From Ornithodoros turicata (lineage: Eukaryota; Arthropoda; Arachnida; Ixodida; Argasidae), in assembly GCF_037126465.1 (NCBI RefSeq), contig NC_088201.1, positions 227,422,016 through 227,486,015 of the forward strand: a stretch of 64,000 nucleotides of DNA, in the 5' to 3' direction. The notes under the pieces are model-generated. The model saw only the letters and a list, made by a program, of their open reading frames with translations. It had not been told where the DNA came from and made no database searches. Below are positions 31,944 to 44,559 of the stretch, piece after piece; the first letter of the stretch is position 1; each line of letters opens with the position of its first letter. The translations under genes were made by a program, and so were the position numbers.

Positions 31944-32209
31944 CATCCGCCTAAACTGCGCAAAAGAGTGAATACTTTGCGTTATTGGGGCTAACAAGGA
32001 TCTCTCAGTCCGTGTGTTCCAAATGTTATCACATATTTCAGGATTGTGCAAATGAGTTAATTCTATTCTGCCTAGCTTGGAACCTTGCGGCCGCTTATGG
32101 CACAGAAGAGGGAGAGAGAGAGAGAGAGAGAAAAAGACAAAATACTAGTTACAGAAACTAGTCACGAAACTCAGGTGTGCACTTTTTATAAAGATACATT
32201 TCGCTTACC
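31707..32209 (+). repeat. Inverted duplication, copy A (503 bp)
   Basis: From attcacagcaatattcacggg to catttcgcttacc this segment recurs in inverted orientation at 33507-34011, with only scattered mismatches and a few small indels, mostly in the GA microsatellite. Confidence 0.9.
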
Positions 32210-33506
32210 ATGATCTTACGCTCTCCGAAAAAAGGAAATATGGGAAACCCTATTGAGGTATTCACGGCTCGTCACACATATGACTCTCTTTCTCGTGTTT
32301 GGGCTACTCCCGTTGTAGTGATGTTCCACTGACTCCCTTGATAAGGGTGTCCCCTCGACTCTCTCCCCCACCTTGAGGGTGTTCCCGTGACACCTTTCCT
32401 GCAGGTGCTTCCTTGAGTGCCCTACCAAGCACATCGCAAAGAACACTAAGCACTCTTTCCTACCCTGTCATTAAGTGGTGTTACTTCATTTGACTTTTTT
32501 AGTGCAGCTACTGATCTGCGCTACACCGCGTTACAAAAACAATACTGCCCTCGTCCGAAAACACGAACAACAGGCGCAGTGCCTCAGTCTTCCTCAAGAA
32601 TTCAGGTATGGTCTCATAGAACTACCGAAGCAGATCACTCCTAAGAAGCATTCACTGAGAGTGCAGTACTAGAGTACAAAGGGGTGAAACACTCTCGTAA
32701 CCGTGACTGACATACGCCTCATGTACTCGCACTGATTATGCAGTAACTTGAAGGCGCACATATCCCTTTGTACCGGACGTTCCGTTGTTGACCTGCCGTT
32801 TCCTTAGACAGTATTTCCACGGACATTTTCCCTCGTCCGAGTGTCAGTTACAATTTAAACAAAGAAATGCATTGTAGAAGCAAGCGTCTTTATGAGCACA
32901 AGGAAACAAGATGTAGGCACCAGCTTGCTTGCGAAATTGCAGAACCTGGTCCTCCGTACGTAATATTGGATACTTTCCAAGAATATCTGCCACAAACGGC
33001 TTTTCTTGGTGCAGCCAGAGCTTGTGAAATCTAAATGCCCTCTGCACGGACACAACTACTTTTCCCATGCCAGACACAGGCATGTTTATCTCTTCTATTA
33101 TTTACAGGCGTGTCTCGGTAAAGTTAACAAATAAATAAAAGTATGAGGCTGTACCGTTGCATAGTCTGGAAGAACCTCGTTATAAACATTGGGGAGTGAG
33201 GCTAACTCCCCTCCTTGAAGGGAGTGCACGCGGCACCCCGCATTAAATACGACCGAGAAAAGGTGTCTCTGCAACGCTTTCTGTGTTCGCGACGGTGTCC
33301 GAGCATCGTTTGACACCCTTTTGACTCCCCTTATTATGCAATATATTCAATATTCACATTCTCTGCTTTGATGTTTACAGGTAACATGTTTTATAGGACA
33401 GCATGACCAGTGCAATCCACTAATGAAACCAGACAAATTTTGTGCAGCCGCCTCTTTGCAGACGAAGGTAGAGAAGAAGAGAAGAAAGTAGAAGGTAGAA
33501 GAAGAA
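32210..33506. other. Spacer between inverted copies
   Basis: About 1.3 kb. A minus frame at 32844-33083 (KLWLHQEKPFVADILGKYPI...) has some protein-like character but matches nothing I can name. The rest shows nothing. Confidence 0.3.
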
Positions 33507-34011
33507 GGTAAGCGAAATGTATCTTGATAAAAAGTGCACACCTGAGTTTTGTGACTAGTTTCTGTAACTAGTATTTTGTCTTTTTTACTCTCTTTCTTTC
33601 TCTCTCCCTCTTGTGTGCCATAAGCGGCCGCAAGGTTCCAAGCTAGGCAGAATAGAATTAACTCATTTGCACAAACCCGAAATATGTGATAACATTTGGA
33701 ACACACGGACTGAGAGATCCTTGTTAGCCCCAATAACGCAAAGTATTCACTCCTTTGCGCCGTTTAGGTGGATGTTATTTCACCGGTGTGGACAGGTATT
33801 TTAATGGCTCTGCACCTTGTTTCAGCGATTCAGATTCAGCGTCCCATTCGTAGTAGCAATAATGGAAATATTCACTAGTAACACGAGCAGTCCGTGGCAC
33901 CGAACCGCATTGCCATTTCGGATGGTCCGATTGCTTCGTGCGATCAAAAGCTGGCGGTCTCCTCACTTGGAAGCATATGACATTGGATGTCCCGTGAATA
34001 TTGCTGTGAAT
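33507..34011 (-). repeat. Inverted duplication, copy B (505 bp)
   Basis: Reverse-complement partner of 31707-32209. It keeps the same open frame on the minus strand, with VRRPPAFDRTKQSDHPKWQC and SEYFHYCYYEWDAESESLKQ, ending LSTPVK then a stop. Substitutions between the copies include Cys to Arg in FDCTEQ/FDRTKQ. Confidence 0.9.
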
Positions 34012-34049
34012 CTGTGTAATGCAATGTTGTTTCGATAACATATTTGTAC

Positions 34050-36800
34050 ATAACGAAAGCGATCATTAGCAACATAAGAACAACATTGCATTGCAATATT
34101 GGTGCAAAATCACTGCAGCAATTTGTGCTCACTGGGTCAGCATGTCTTCTCCCGAAATATGTGTTTTATTTAAAAAAATATCAAATTCTGCTCACAGCAC
34201 TTTTCAGTAGAATAGTTTGTTGCGTGGCCTTTTGAAGTCTTTTTAAAGGAAGGACCGAAAGATTCGAGATTCGTCCCATCCCTTAATATTATCAACGCAA
34301 AACTGTGTTGACAATATTGAGATGACGGATGGGGAGTTTCATCGTCATGGTCGATGCTCTACCCCATTACTTGTGATGCGGGGAATGAAAGAATGAGACT
34401 CGTCACAATAAGGATAGATGTGTTATAGTATCAAGAAAGGTGAAGAGAGCTTTGAGGGCAGAGTGTTGGTGGGCTGTATGTGGGCAGGGGCCAAGCAATT
34501 TTGTGAGAGGAAGGGGGGAGTCCAGCTCGTTAAGGGATCCGGAGAGTCCGTTACCAAAACAAATCGCCTTACTGTAGACTTTTAGCACATTTTTTGTATA
34601 GCTTTTCACCTTTATGTGGTCTGCTCCTTCCCGCATACTAGGTCTACAGAAATTCTACAGACGCGATGCGGACTCTGACTGGCCTTAAGGCTGCAGAATT
34701 TGTGGAGACCGTATACACAGACTGTCTACACATTCGGAGTGTGCTTATGAACGCCATCGGTCCGGTTTCACCAAAGTCGATAAGCATTTCAACCGAAATC
34801 AGCGGTTCATTAACTTAAATTTAACGCTTAATTGTAGTTCACTAAACCAAGTCATTGTTACTGAAACATTGACGTCACCAACTAATGTTTGTAAAAAAAT
34901 AATTGAGTGTTAACTTCAAGTTTTAGAAACCCTCGATCTTGGTTTTAAGTTAACCAGCGTTGGTGCGATTGCCAGTATGATAGTGGAGCTTAAAGCGTTC
35001 TCTAGTGCAACAAGTTAGCGATGACCAGATGGTACATCTACAAACAAACATGAGGCTGCTTACCTTCCCCATGCAATACAAATGTTATGTGAAATGATCA
35101 TACGATGAAAAGCCACATGACAGTGATAAATAATCTACAAATTACAAGAGACCTCAACTATTATTTGACACAATCAGTGTAATATTTGAATGATGTATTA
35201 CAACTAGAACTACAAGCATGTATGGGTGTTGCTGGCTAAGTATGAAAATCTGGGCATCCCATGAGTGATCAGCAATGTGCGGAACAGAATACAGATATTG
35301 TCATTAATGAATATTGTATTTTTGTTGAAATGGCTATAATCATTTTGTTATTTACCAGTGAGTATTGTTGAAAGGTTAGAATTATTGAATAAACATTTCA
35401 GGCATTTTTTTTTTCAATGCCAAAAATTCTATAATTCAGAAATGATTTTACTTGTGGTTTTACCAGGATTTTGTTAATAAAAGGTTCTAATGAATAGCAA
35501 TAAAATAAATGTATTAAGACCAGAATAAAACATTCAAAACTAGCAAAAACTTGCCCATAAAATGCCCGGATGTTACACCTTGCCGGTAACACTGGCACAT
35601 AATGTGAAACGTTTACATTGCGGAAGACACGTAAGAGACAACACAGGAATGCTTTAGATGCAAGCTGCAACACCATGCACTTTTAGCACTGCACGCTATC
35701 AGGTCTGTGACATCATTTGTGTCCACAACTTCACATATGATTGTGCTACACATATTGTCAAGAAAAGAGCTCACCACTGCTAGTTTGCAAATGCGAAACT
35801 CAACCTGCTTAGTACACGTACAGCGGACATACCCCAACCTACACACTGCCATTATTGCACTGGTCCTTCCAAATGAGGAGCGGTATTAATGCAGTATTAA
35901 TGTGGACATAAGAGTTATGGCTACGCGATTTGTTTATTTCTTTCACGCAGTATGTAAATGACCCAACGCGAGCTTGTTGTAAAACGTTGCTGAGCCCTGA
36001 ACTTTCCCCTTTCCATACAAATGAACACCACTGGAGAACTCTGCATGCCTCGACAAATTATAACCTTTTCAGAAGTAGCGCATTAATTTTTGTTTTGACT
36101 GTTCGCCTTCAAGATGTGCACATTTGCCCCAAAGTCTGGGGATACTTGCCACCCAAATAGTCTGCAGACTTTACTGCAGGTGGATGTATACCAAACGCTC
36201 TCAGAGAAGTGACATAAGTGACAGGAAATCTGCTGAGTCTCTTCAGGCTTTCTGTGGCAGAGGCCACTCAAAGTCTGCATACTTTGTGACACAGAGGCAA
36301 TATTTTTTGTAAGGGGTACGGTTTGGGAAGGTGCGGCAATGGAGGCGAATATGTTCTAGATCCCCTACAGCGCCGCTGCGGTAGCACTGGTGAGAGTCAA
36401 CTTATCTCAGGCGTTGTAAAACCCACATCGAGGCGCGTTCGGTGAACTAATTCGGCATCTTGAGGAGAGGTATGCGGAGCGCTGGATCAACTCTGATCTG
36501 CATAGCTGGGGGGAAAATGTCAGCGGTTCATTGGCAGGAAGCCAGGGGAGTTACGAGGTGTCGATGTATGGAACGACGATCTCCCCTCGGCAACGAAATA
36601 CGCTTGCGTCTCGGAGACGAGAGAGGTGCTGCTGCGGCGCTGTCCTCCTGTTCATTCCCTTTGACACCGCAATGGGCTGGTAGTATAAACCTAAAACAAA
36701 CAAACAACTTTATTGTGAGAACACAGGAACATAGTGGGAATAATGATGTAGGAAAACCGTTGTGTATAGATCGCGCTTGCTAGCGGACCATGTAAGAACG
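34050..36800. other. No recognisable gene
   Basis: AT-rich intergenic sequence with short open frames only. The right end (from about 36330) probably includes the 5' LTR of the next Gypsy element, whose start I cannot fix. Confidence 0.4.
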
Positions 36801-36958
36801 ACGACGATGAATAAAGGTTGTTGGCTGGCAGCGTTCTAGAATATTCGGCTCCGGCACTGTGGACAGAGATCTAGGCTCCAGGGCACCGCATTTTGGCGAC
36901 GAGCTGAACCGGACCCTTATTCTACTGGAGGTATTCGAGAGTCAGCAACTTTCTAGCA

Positions 36959-37870
36959 ATGAGCCTTAGTGGACTTGCGCCACCTCCGCCTTTTCTACCG
37001 GTACCGGGCAAACCAGTGGTTCCATGGCCGCAATGGAAGCCACACTTCACAAATTTCCTGATGGTGTCTGGAGGAGATCAAATGTCTTCGGTTCGACGGA
37101 AAGCTATTTTGCTTCATGCACTTGGGGTAGAAGGCCAGCGTGTGTTCTACACATTACCTTCGCTTTCGGGAACAGTCGCTCAGCACGCTCCTGCTAGCAG
37201 TTCGTCGGATGGTACAGGAACGTCTGTACTTACATGGTCCCCCGACAGTGAGCCGGACGTCTACGAGATCGCAACGAGGCAACTCGATCTGCATTACAAG
37301 CTGAAGGTGAACATAGCTGTGGAGAGACATCGTTTTCGCCGTAGGACGCAGCAGCCCGGAGAAGATGTCAATGAGTACATATCCGCCCTTCGAAGCCTCG
37401 CTGCAACATGTGAATTTCAAGACATTGAGAACGCCATTTGTGACCAGCTTGTGGAAGGCACAACACAGCATCTTCGTGAGCGTCGTTTGTACGAGTGCAC
37501 CACTGGTGTATCATTGACGCTAGACCGAGCCATTAGCATCTGTCAGCATCTAGAAGGGACAGGGGATGCGGTACGTGAGTTCTCCAGCACGTCTCCTGTA
37601 CAACATGTTACAACGAGAGAGGGAAAACGCAAATATGCGAAAGACAAATCTAATACTGGAAAGGTTACGTGCTATCGCTGTGGACGTCAAGGTCATCTCG
37701 CAAATGCAATTTCCTGCAAAGCACGAAATGCAACATGTAAGGCTTGCGGCAAGAAAGGACACTTCCAAACTGTATGCCGAAGCAAAGCAAGAGGCAATGA
37801 TGACCACAAGATAACCGCAAGAAACATCGAACGAAGTCAGCACCCTTATGGTTCACGACAATCCCGAAAA
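36959..37870 (+). pseudogene. Gypsy gag with CCHC zinc knuckles
   Basis: An ATG frame of 360 codons to 38041; the gag part is roughly the first 300. It has WPQWKPHFTNFLMVSG near the start and RRTQQPGEDVNEYISALRSL in the middle ('F..R.Q.PGE....Y...LR.L', a Gypsy gag signature). Two zinc knuckles lie at about residues 238-276: CYRCGRQGHLANAISC, with a lengthened H-to-C spacing, and the canonical CKACGKKGHFQTVC. The gag frame itself is intact, but the pol frame behind it is not. Confidence 0.85.
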
Positions 37871-38267
37871 AGGAATTCATATGAATGTGCAGGTAGCAGG
37901 TCACCCAGTTACGTTTCTCGTCGACACAGGATCGTCCGTCTCGCTAGTGGCACAGGATGTCTTCTCCAAGAATTTCAAGAACAAATTCACGCTGTCTCCC
38001 ACGAAGGTGACATTGCTAAATTACTCGGGGACGCACATTGACGTCCAAGGATGTTTTTCTGCACCCGTATCTTACAAGGATACAACTACGTCAGCACTGT
38101 TCCACGTTGTCACACGTGGCACAACTCTTCTCGGACTAGATATCATTGCGCAGCTTGAACTGCAAATTGAAGGAGCTACCTTGCGCTGTCTGCAGTTGAC
38201 TGAGAAAACGTCTCTCGCACTCCCACCTAGCTTGCAAGATGAATTTTTCCCATCTTTTCTCCAATGA
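37848..38267 (+). pseudogene. Gypsy aspartic protease
   Basis: The frame has VTFLVDTGSSVSLVAQDVFS with the DTG active site and TTLLGLDIIAQLELQI with the second retropepsin motif. It overlaps the end of gag in a different phase. After SLALPPSLQDEFFPSF the frame stops where RT should begin. Confidence 0.85.
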
Positions 38268-38652
38268 GCTTGGACTGGCTAAAGTCAACACTACCGAAAT
38301 CACTGTTCTTGGTCACCATGTTAGCGGACAAGGAATTAAGCCCCTGCAGTCCAAAGTACAGGCTATTACAGAAGCTCCTGAACCAACAGATGCAGGGACC
38401 CTGAAGTCATTCTTGGGACTCTTGGGGTACTATGCCCGATTCATTCCACACGTCGCGGACGTTGTGGAGCCGATACGAAGACTTCTACGTAAAGGTGAAG
38501 AGTTTCACTGGGATTCAGCAGCGGGTGCTAGCTTCAAGCAAGTTAAAGCAATTCTTGCGTCGGGATCTGTACTGCAGCCTTTTCACCCGACCTTAGATGT
38601 TATAGTTACTACCGATGCATCGGATAAGGTTTTGGGAGCAGTGTTACAATAA
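38239..38652 (+). pseudogene. Gypsy RT thumb and RNase H start
   Basis: VLGHHVSGQGIKPLQSKVQA and TLKSFLGLLGYYARFIPHVA are the RT thumb blocks. TTDASDKVLGAVLQ is the RNase H start with its catalytic Asp. The polymerase palm with the YxDD box is deleted, so the protease joins directly to the thumb. Confidence 0.85.
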
Positions 38653-38699
38653 GAATGCTGTGGTGAACTCCGTACTGTTGCATTTGCGTCACGGACATT

Positions 38700-39289
38700 G
38701 ACCTCAGCTGAACGGAAATACTCAGTCGGTGAACGTGAGGCACTTTCTTCTTTATGGGCTTGCGAACATTGGCACATCTATCTGTGGGGACGTCGGTTTC
38801 GCCTGTTTACTGACCATCAGACATTGGTTACGCTGTTGCCTTCCGCTACGTCCGCTACGTATCGCAAGGTGGACTGAACGATTACTCCGTTACAATTTTG
38901 ATGTCAGCTACAAGAAGGGCACAGAAAATGTCGTCGCTGACGCTTTATCCCGACTGCCGATGCAAGTACTGCAGGAGGATGACCAAGTTGAATCAGAAGC
39001 CGTTTCTTTTGTGTCAACCTGCCTGCTTCGGGAAGACTTCGAGAAAGCCGTAGGCGAGGACTCGACGCTTCAAGAAGTTATTCGTTATGTCACGTCAGGA
39101 TGGCCTAGCAAGAAGAATTTATCCTCTACTACAATTCCTTACTTCGTGGTCAAGGATGAGCTGTCTGTCGTACAAGGTCTTCTGTATCGTACTCAGAGGC
39201 TCGTCGTTCCTCTGGTGCTTACGAAAATGCTCGTAACATCAGCACATGATGCTCACCAAGGCATAGTCAGGACGAAACAGACTACGTGA
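38700..39289 (+). pseudogene. Gypsy RNase H end and integrase zinc domain
   Basis: In shifted frames the sequence gives SAERKYSVGEREALSSLWAC, LFTDHQTLVTLLPS, and then in the main frame (38729-39289) ENVVADALSRLPMQVL. The HDAHQG of the integrase zinc domain follows near 39250. After a TGA at 39287 the CIICQ half continues in the next frame. Confidence 0.8.
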
Positions 39290-39842
39290 GCTGTACTGGT
39301 GGCCAGGACTACAAGCACAAGTTGACCGTGCTATACGGAGTTGCATTATTTGTCAGGCTTCCGACAAGACTGCGAAACCTGCCGTGGCCCCCTTGAAGCC
39401 TGTTCCACTGCCGGATTACGCGTGGGACAAAGTTGCGATGGACATCGTCGGGCCATTCGACACAGCTCCTCATGAGTGCCGCTATGCAATCACACTCATC
39501 GACTACTACAGTCGTTGGCCGGAAATTGCGTTTGTGCCATCAACTACCTCGCAATCAGTTATCAACTTTTTGTTGCAAGTATTCAGCAGGGAGGGTTATC
39601 CTACTATTCTCGTAACGGATAATGGTCCTCAATTTCGATCCCAGATGTTTGAAAACTTCCTGCAAGATCGTGGAATTCGCCACACTTATTCTTCTGTGTA
39701 TTACCCCCAAGCAAATGGACTTGTAGAGAGGTTCAATAGGGTATTCAAGGACTACGTCCAACTGTCATCACTGGAACAGCGACCTCTGCGTCCACCTGTG
39801 CTCGAGTTTGGATTTAAAAAAATTCGTTCCGTAGACCGTCCA
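39289..39842 (+). pseudogene. Gypsy integrase core
   Basis: The frame carries WDKVAMDIVGPFDTAP (first Asp), ILVTDNGPQFRSQMFENFL (second Asp) and YYPQANGLVERFNRVFKDY (catalytic Glu). It is therefore a complete DDE triad, but the protein changes to unrelated text about 35 residues later and stops at 39842. Confidence 0.9.
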
Positions 39843-39849
39843 TAAAAAA

Positions 39850-40500
39850 TCTGTCGAGGACACCTTTTTCCTTTTTTTTTCTCTTTATTCTGTTAATAGA
39901 CCGAATGGAAACCAACCGGCATTCCGCCATGCCTGAGGCGTGCTCCCCGGCCCGAGCAATGCACCACGACTGTCGTACTACAGTTCTCACGTGTCATGCT
40001 TCTCACATATGCTGGTTGACTATCTTATTTGTGTGATGAGACGCGGGTTTCAAAGGGTAATGTAAACCAGGTAAAAGAGCCTCAGATGGCTGTATTCCTT
40101 ATTGCAGTGAAAGTATTGAGCGCTGTGACATAGGTTGGGCAAGAAACTTACGTTAACATAGTGCAACGATGCTTTGTTGTGCCACCCCAGGAGAAATTTA
40201 TACAGTTTAGTAGATCTCATTTGTGAAGTCGTTAGTGCACTTTATACAGCAGAAACATTTGGCACAAAATAAAAGCTGAGTACGATTGTAGTTGTTCCTA
40301 TGAAACCCGCTGTTATGCTCACTGTTACGCACCGGTGTAAAATGTGGTCTTTCTCAGCTCGGTGAATCCGCTCGAGTTTTCGTTATTTGAGCATCTCCCA
40401 CATAATTGTCACGTTTGGTTGCACTGCATTTCACGTGGCTGTTTACCAGACAGATCGTTCTACTTAGATGGGTCCCTCAGACGGTGCACTCTGACTGTTT
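39850..40500. other. No recognisable gene
   Basis: Non-coding, with a pyrimidine-rich tract at 39865-39890. Confidence 0.4.
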
Positions 40501-40519
40501 CAATCATTTACTGGGAGGA

Positions 40520-40816
40520 CACCTCACGCTCGCCTTATACAGTCACCTTCAACAGCTTCCCTGAGACAGATATCACTGCTAGCCATCAAGAGAAAAGATG
40601 AAGTTCAATGCTGACAAAGCAAAGGTGTGTTCATGGCACTTCAAAGCGACTGATTTTGACGTAAACATGCCAAATGGAAGACTGGGCATCTATAAACTTG
40701 CTGTGCCATCAGACTTCACTTTCAGGAAGAAGAAGCCAGGGAGAAAACTACCTCGAGCACAAGTAGTGATGCAAAACTATCGGTCAGTCACCGATAGTGT
40801 CCAGAAACATACATAG
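40520..40816 (+). pseudogene. THAP-domain fragment
   Basis: The ATG frame from 40598 has KAKVCSWHFKATDFDVNMPN and then YKLAVPSDFTFRKKKPGRKL. This is the C-terminal half of a THAP zinc finger: the 'VCS.HF...DF' block with Cys and His ligands and the 'AVPS.F' end. Just upstream, in another frame, SLLAIKRKDE resembles the preceding 'W...IKR' block, so one indel separates the halves. It could be an exon of a host THAP gene or a relic of a P-element-like transposase. No catalytic domain lies nearby. Confidence 0.65.
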
Positions 40817-41656
40817 TTCTAGGATAATTGACCATCGATTCTTGCCGCAATCGTACTACCCTTTTATTTTATACCAAATGTTTATGCCGTATGCAGTGCA
40901 CGAAATAATTCTTAAATAGACTGCACTGAACTGTCTCAATATGTCACGGGATGGCATTAAAGAGCAGGTCTGCACCAGGATAACGTAAGTATCTCTCCTA
41001 AAATCGAAATGACAGCCCTCCAATGCAACAACAGCAAAAAAAAAACACCTAAAACACTCTTACCTTTCTTGCATTCCCTTCTGAACCCCTCGTCTCACCA
41101 TGTCAATGACATAGTGAAACAGCACATGCGTGAGGCAAGAAGCACGATAGAACAGCTGGACGTGGGTCGTGCGTATGACTCGGGTCGGGGGAGAGCCTCA
41201 GACATGGCGGAATTCCGGAGGTTTCCGAGCGCGCTACGAGAGGGCGCTGCGTTTTGCATATCGTGTATTGCTCATCTTCCTGTCCTCGTTGAGTCTCGTC
41301 TATCCTCCACCACCAATATGAGAGCGCGAAGGAGCACAGTGCCGGCTCATGCGTCGAAGATGAGCTTGAACTTGCAGAAACAAAACGAAACCACGTGTCA
41401 CGCTATCCGAACTGCCCTGATCTTGGGTTGCATTTTCTGTTTTCCTTTAATCTTTTTTCAGGACGCAATAGGCGACAGTGCGCTCCTTCTTCCTCTCGCA
41501 TTGTGCGTGAAGATATTGACGGGTCTCCCAAGACGCGCAATGAACAAAATAAAGAAAAACACGATGTTCTTTCACGATTTTTTGCGGGCGATCTACCAAA
41601 CGGATGAAGTCTGTCTCGGTAGTCCAGAGAGAGTAAGAACTAGATTTGAACTAGTC

Positions 41657-43803
41657 CAGGCAAAAATCTAGAGTGGGACCGGTTCAAAGTGGTTTTTGAG
41701 ACAGGCCTCATGCTGGTCCCCATTCCCAAGTGGTCCCACAGGGAACCACTCTGGAATGGGGACTGCTTGGGATCTGGAACCAGCCAGGAAGTGGGACCAC
41801 TTGACGGATAGGATTTCAGTGGGACCAGTGTAGGCCCACTCGCAAGTGGATTGTAGAGCTAAAATAAGCTTCCAGCTGAGTCGTAATCAGCTTCGAAATC
41901 AATTCAACAGGAACATGTTTGATGTCATTTCATCTCCAAAGCCACTCTGAAGCAGAAGCTGCAGCTTTGACTACTAACCCCACTACAATCTCAGTGAAAG
42001 AACAAAATGTAGAGAGTATGAACATCTCACTTTACTAGAACCCCCCAAAACGGGTACACATATTCGAGCATATTCCAAATACAGTACATATTGCTACAGG
42101 ACAATGCAGTGCAGTAGGTGGTGGTGGTCCTTTGATGGTGTCTTCTCAGTCTGAGAACATTCTAGAAGTAACTCATAGTTCAAGAACTGGATTACTGGAA
42201 TGGCTATTATCGACACATTGCATTGAACATACTTTTTTGGCATCTCAGAAAAAACGTCTGTTCATCCTGTCCATCTCATAGTTGCAACACAGAACACAAA
42301 CGACGAGTGAATAGGACAGTTGCCGTTACACTTGTAACGGCAACTATGTTGTACCTTTGGGATGAATAGACAACGCCAATTACCCCACATTGCTACTTTA
42401 TAGCATCTACAATCCTGTTTTGTGCAAAAGGTACACTTCACAACATTATATCACCCTGATAGCCAGTAAACAGTGCTGCTCCATACTTCACTGTGAATGA
42501 ACTGGGAACTCTGTTTCATTGAGAAAACCTGTAGAAAAAAGGCTGCAAAAGTATACGTAGTGCCACGCATAAAATGGTAAATGTTTTCCTGAAACAATCA
42601 CGCAACATACCTCGCTTCAATCGCTGGCCCTTATTCTGCACGATTCATAAGAATCTTGCAAATATCCTCCATTTGCATGACAAGCCAGCTAAAAGATAAG
42701 ACGCATAACAAAGTCAGTTACAAGCCTCAGCAGGAGTTCGAGTTCCTAGAGTTCACCCACCAGCTAGCCTGTACTTACGCTACTTTAAATAGCAGTAGTA
42801 ACAGGGACTTGATCTACACATTCAGATAAAGGTTCATATATATCAATCACTACTCACCAGCGTAATTGCACTTTACTCAATGGAATGCATCGCTCGTATG
42901 TGTGCGTCGTGGAATCCTATGTGCGTCGATCGTAGTTTCTCGCGATTTAGCTGGTGCAGAAGTTGCAAGAAAAACAAACTATATACATAATACAGCGCTT
43001 GGCCATAGAGATTAAAACATTTACGTTTCCTTGCCTATTTTGAAGAGCTGAAAAACGGGAACTACCGACACCAACTACCAACAAGTGAACATTACGCAAA
43101 GTTTGATTTCGGTACGCTGCGCGCGAATGTTTCTGGTATATTGACCGACAAAAAAATAACTTTGGCGAATTGCGGTAGGACCATAAACGATTGATGTATT
43201 ATGAAATGTAAATTAAAATTATCATTTGTCTTGCAAAAACGCCCAGTTAACATATCTGCGCATACTATTTGAGCAGCTGTATGCACCTGCAAGGAACACC
43301 GAGCGTCTTCAATTCATCCCGGTGAAGATTCGCGTAGTTCTAGGGCAGGTGTCAAAATTACAGTGACTGAGTGGTACTGGCTTTAAGGCTTCAAAGTGGT
43401 TTCCAATGTCAAGTGGGACTGTGCAACACTGGAGCCAAACCCCCCTAAAGGAACCTGGCCTCAAGTGGGTTGGTAAGTTGTGCTCCCAGGATGGACACAC
43501 AGTACACCAGGCATCACACTCTAAATACCACAATGGGACCTGACTTCAAGTGGGATGGCTGGACGGGGCCCAGCGTGGAGGCACACTGGAACCACCCATG
43601 CTACCCAAGCATCCACAATGGGACCTGACTTCAAGTGGGATGGCAAGCTGGGGCCCGGCCTGGCGGCACACTGGAACCACTCATGCTACCCAATGATCCA
43701 CAATGAGACCTGAGTATGCCACTCTGGAACTGGTTGGGACCGTCCTGAACCCAACTGGAACAACTGTGGTGCCAGTCTGGGACCATCCTAGGTTTTTGCC
43801 TGG
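41657..43803. mobile_element. 2.1-kb TIR element with subterminal repeats
   Basis: CCAGGCAAAAATCTAGAGTGGGACC at the left (41656-41680) and the complement of CCCAGGCAAAAACCTAGGATGGTCCC at the right (about 43780-43804) form a TIR. Just inside, both ends are rich in 'aagtgggacc', 'ccactggaacc' and similar short motifs in direct and inverted order. No transposase is encoded, and the centre (41900-43300) has no gene. A target duplication was not obvious, so the element class is open. Confidence 0.6.
43528..43720 (+). repeat. 85-bp tandem repeat
   Basis: ccacaatgggacctgacttcaagtgggatgg starts at 43528 and 43613, and a third partial copy starts at 43698, giving a strict 85-bp period. It lies in the right subterminal region of the TIR element. 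Confidence 0.85.
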
Positions 43804-44189
43804 GAAAGACTATAACAGAACTAAATGAACGCGCGTCAACACACCTGTGGACGCGTCATCACAACATCATGCGCGCGGGAAGAATTCGAAAATATTTTAG
43901 AAGGAAGAAAAATGCACATATATATTTCGCTGCGCTGAGCATTCCGGGATTGCCGTTTTCAAGTCATTTTCTCCAGCAAGGTGATCTAAATATACGTGAA
44001 AGTATTGTACGCGTGCAGCAGTTGGATATTGCCACATGTGCGCCACGAAGTCTCTGAGGCAGTGAATAAACTCACATGACCATATGACTCTCGTTTTTCA
44101 GGATAGCGAAGACGGGTGGATGTGATGCCGGCCACCTTGATCCGTGCTACCAAGATCTCATCCCTAGATATAAGTAAGGGACATCTTTC

Positions 44190-44385
44190 AGAATGGCTTC
44201 TGTCGGCGGATCAGTCGTTAGCGTGTCCGCCCGCCGATCCAAAGATCGCGAATTCAAAGCACGATGGTGACGCTGGTAACTTTATTGGAAGGGTACAAAT
44301 CTCTGAGGCACTCAGTCTTTCGCGACTGACATTAAATGTGCTGTGTCATGTGCCGAGACTTCTGCATCTAATGGATATCACAAAC
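44190..44385 (+). repeat. tRNA-derived SINE
   Basis: gtcggcggatcagtcgttagcgtgtccgcccgccgatccaaagatcgcgaattcaaagc is a tRNA-like head with a decayed box B (aattcaaagc for ggttcgaatc). The body is ggtaactttattggaagggtacaaatctctgag and a tail gacattaaatgtgctgtgtcatgtgccgagacttc is shared with the next copy. Confidence 0.65.
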
Positions 44386-44559
44386 GTCCAGTATTTACGT
44401 CCCTTAGACGTGCTTAGTTAGAGGTGTGGACGTGTCTTACATGTTGATAGTACGTCCATGGAACATCCAGTGGATTAAAATGCATATGTATCAGACGTGC
44501 ACAATATCTAGGACTACGCGTCTTATGGATGTTCATAAGATGTTTCTGATTATCTGGGA

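Larger units (their letters stand above)
36790..39842 (+). mobile_element. Ty3/Gypsy retrotransposon lacking most of RT
   Basis: A forward Gypsy element. A likely LTR end has aataaaggttgttggctggcagcg near 36810 and terminates before ttttggcgacgagctgaac (about 36890), a primer-binding-site-like sequence. Gag with zinc knuckles, protease, RT thumb, RNase H and integrase follow in order. The RT fingers and palm between protease and thumb are missing, and the integrase ends shortly after its catalytic Glu, with no 3' LTR seen. Confidence 0.85.

Noticed and set aside
41009..41671. 220-codon plus-strand open frame
   Set aside because: It crosses into the TIR element at its 3' end, has no recognisable domain, and its text changes character; probably chance in GC-rich sequence.
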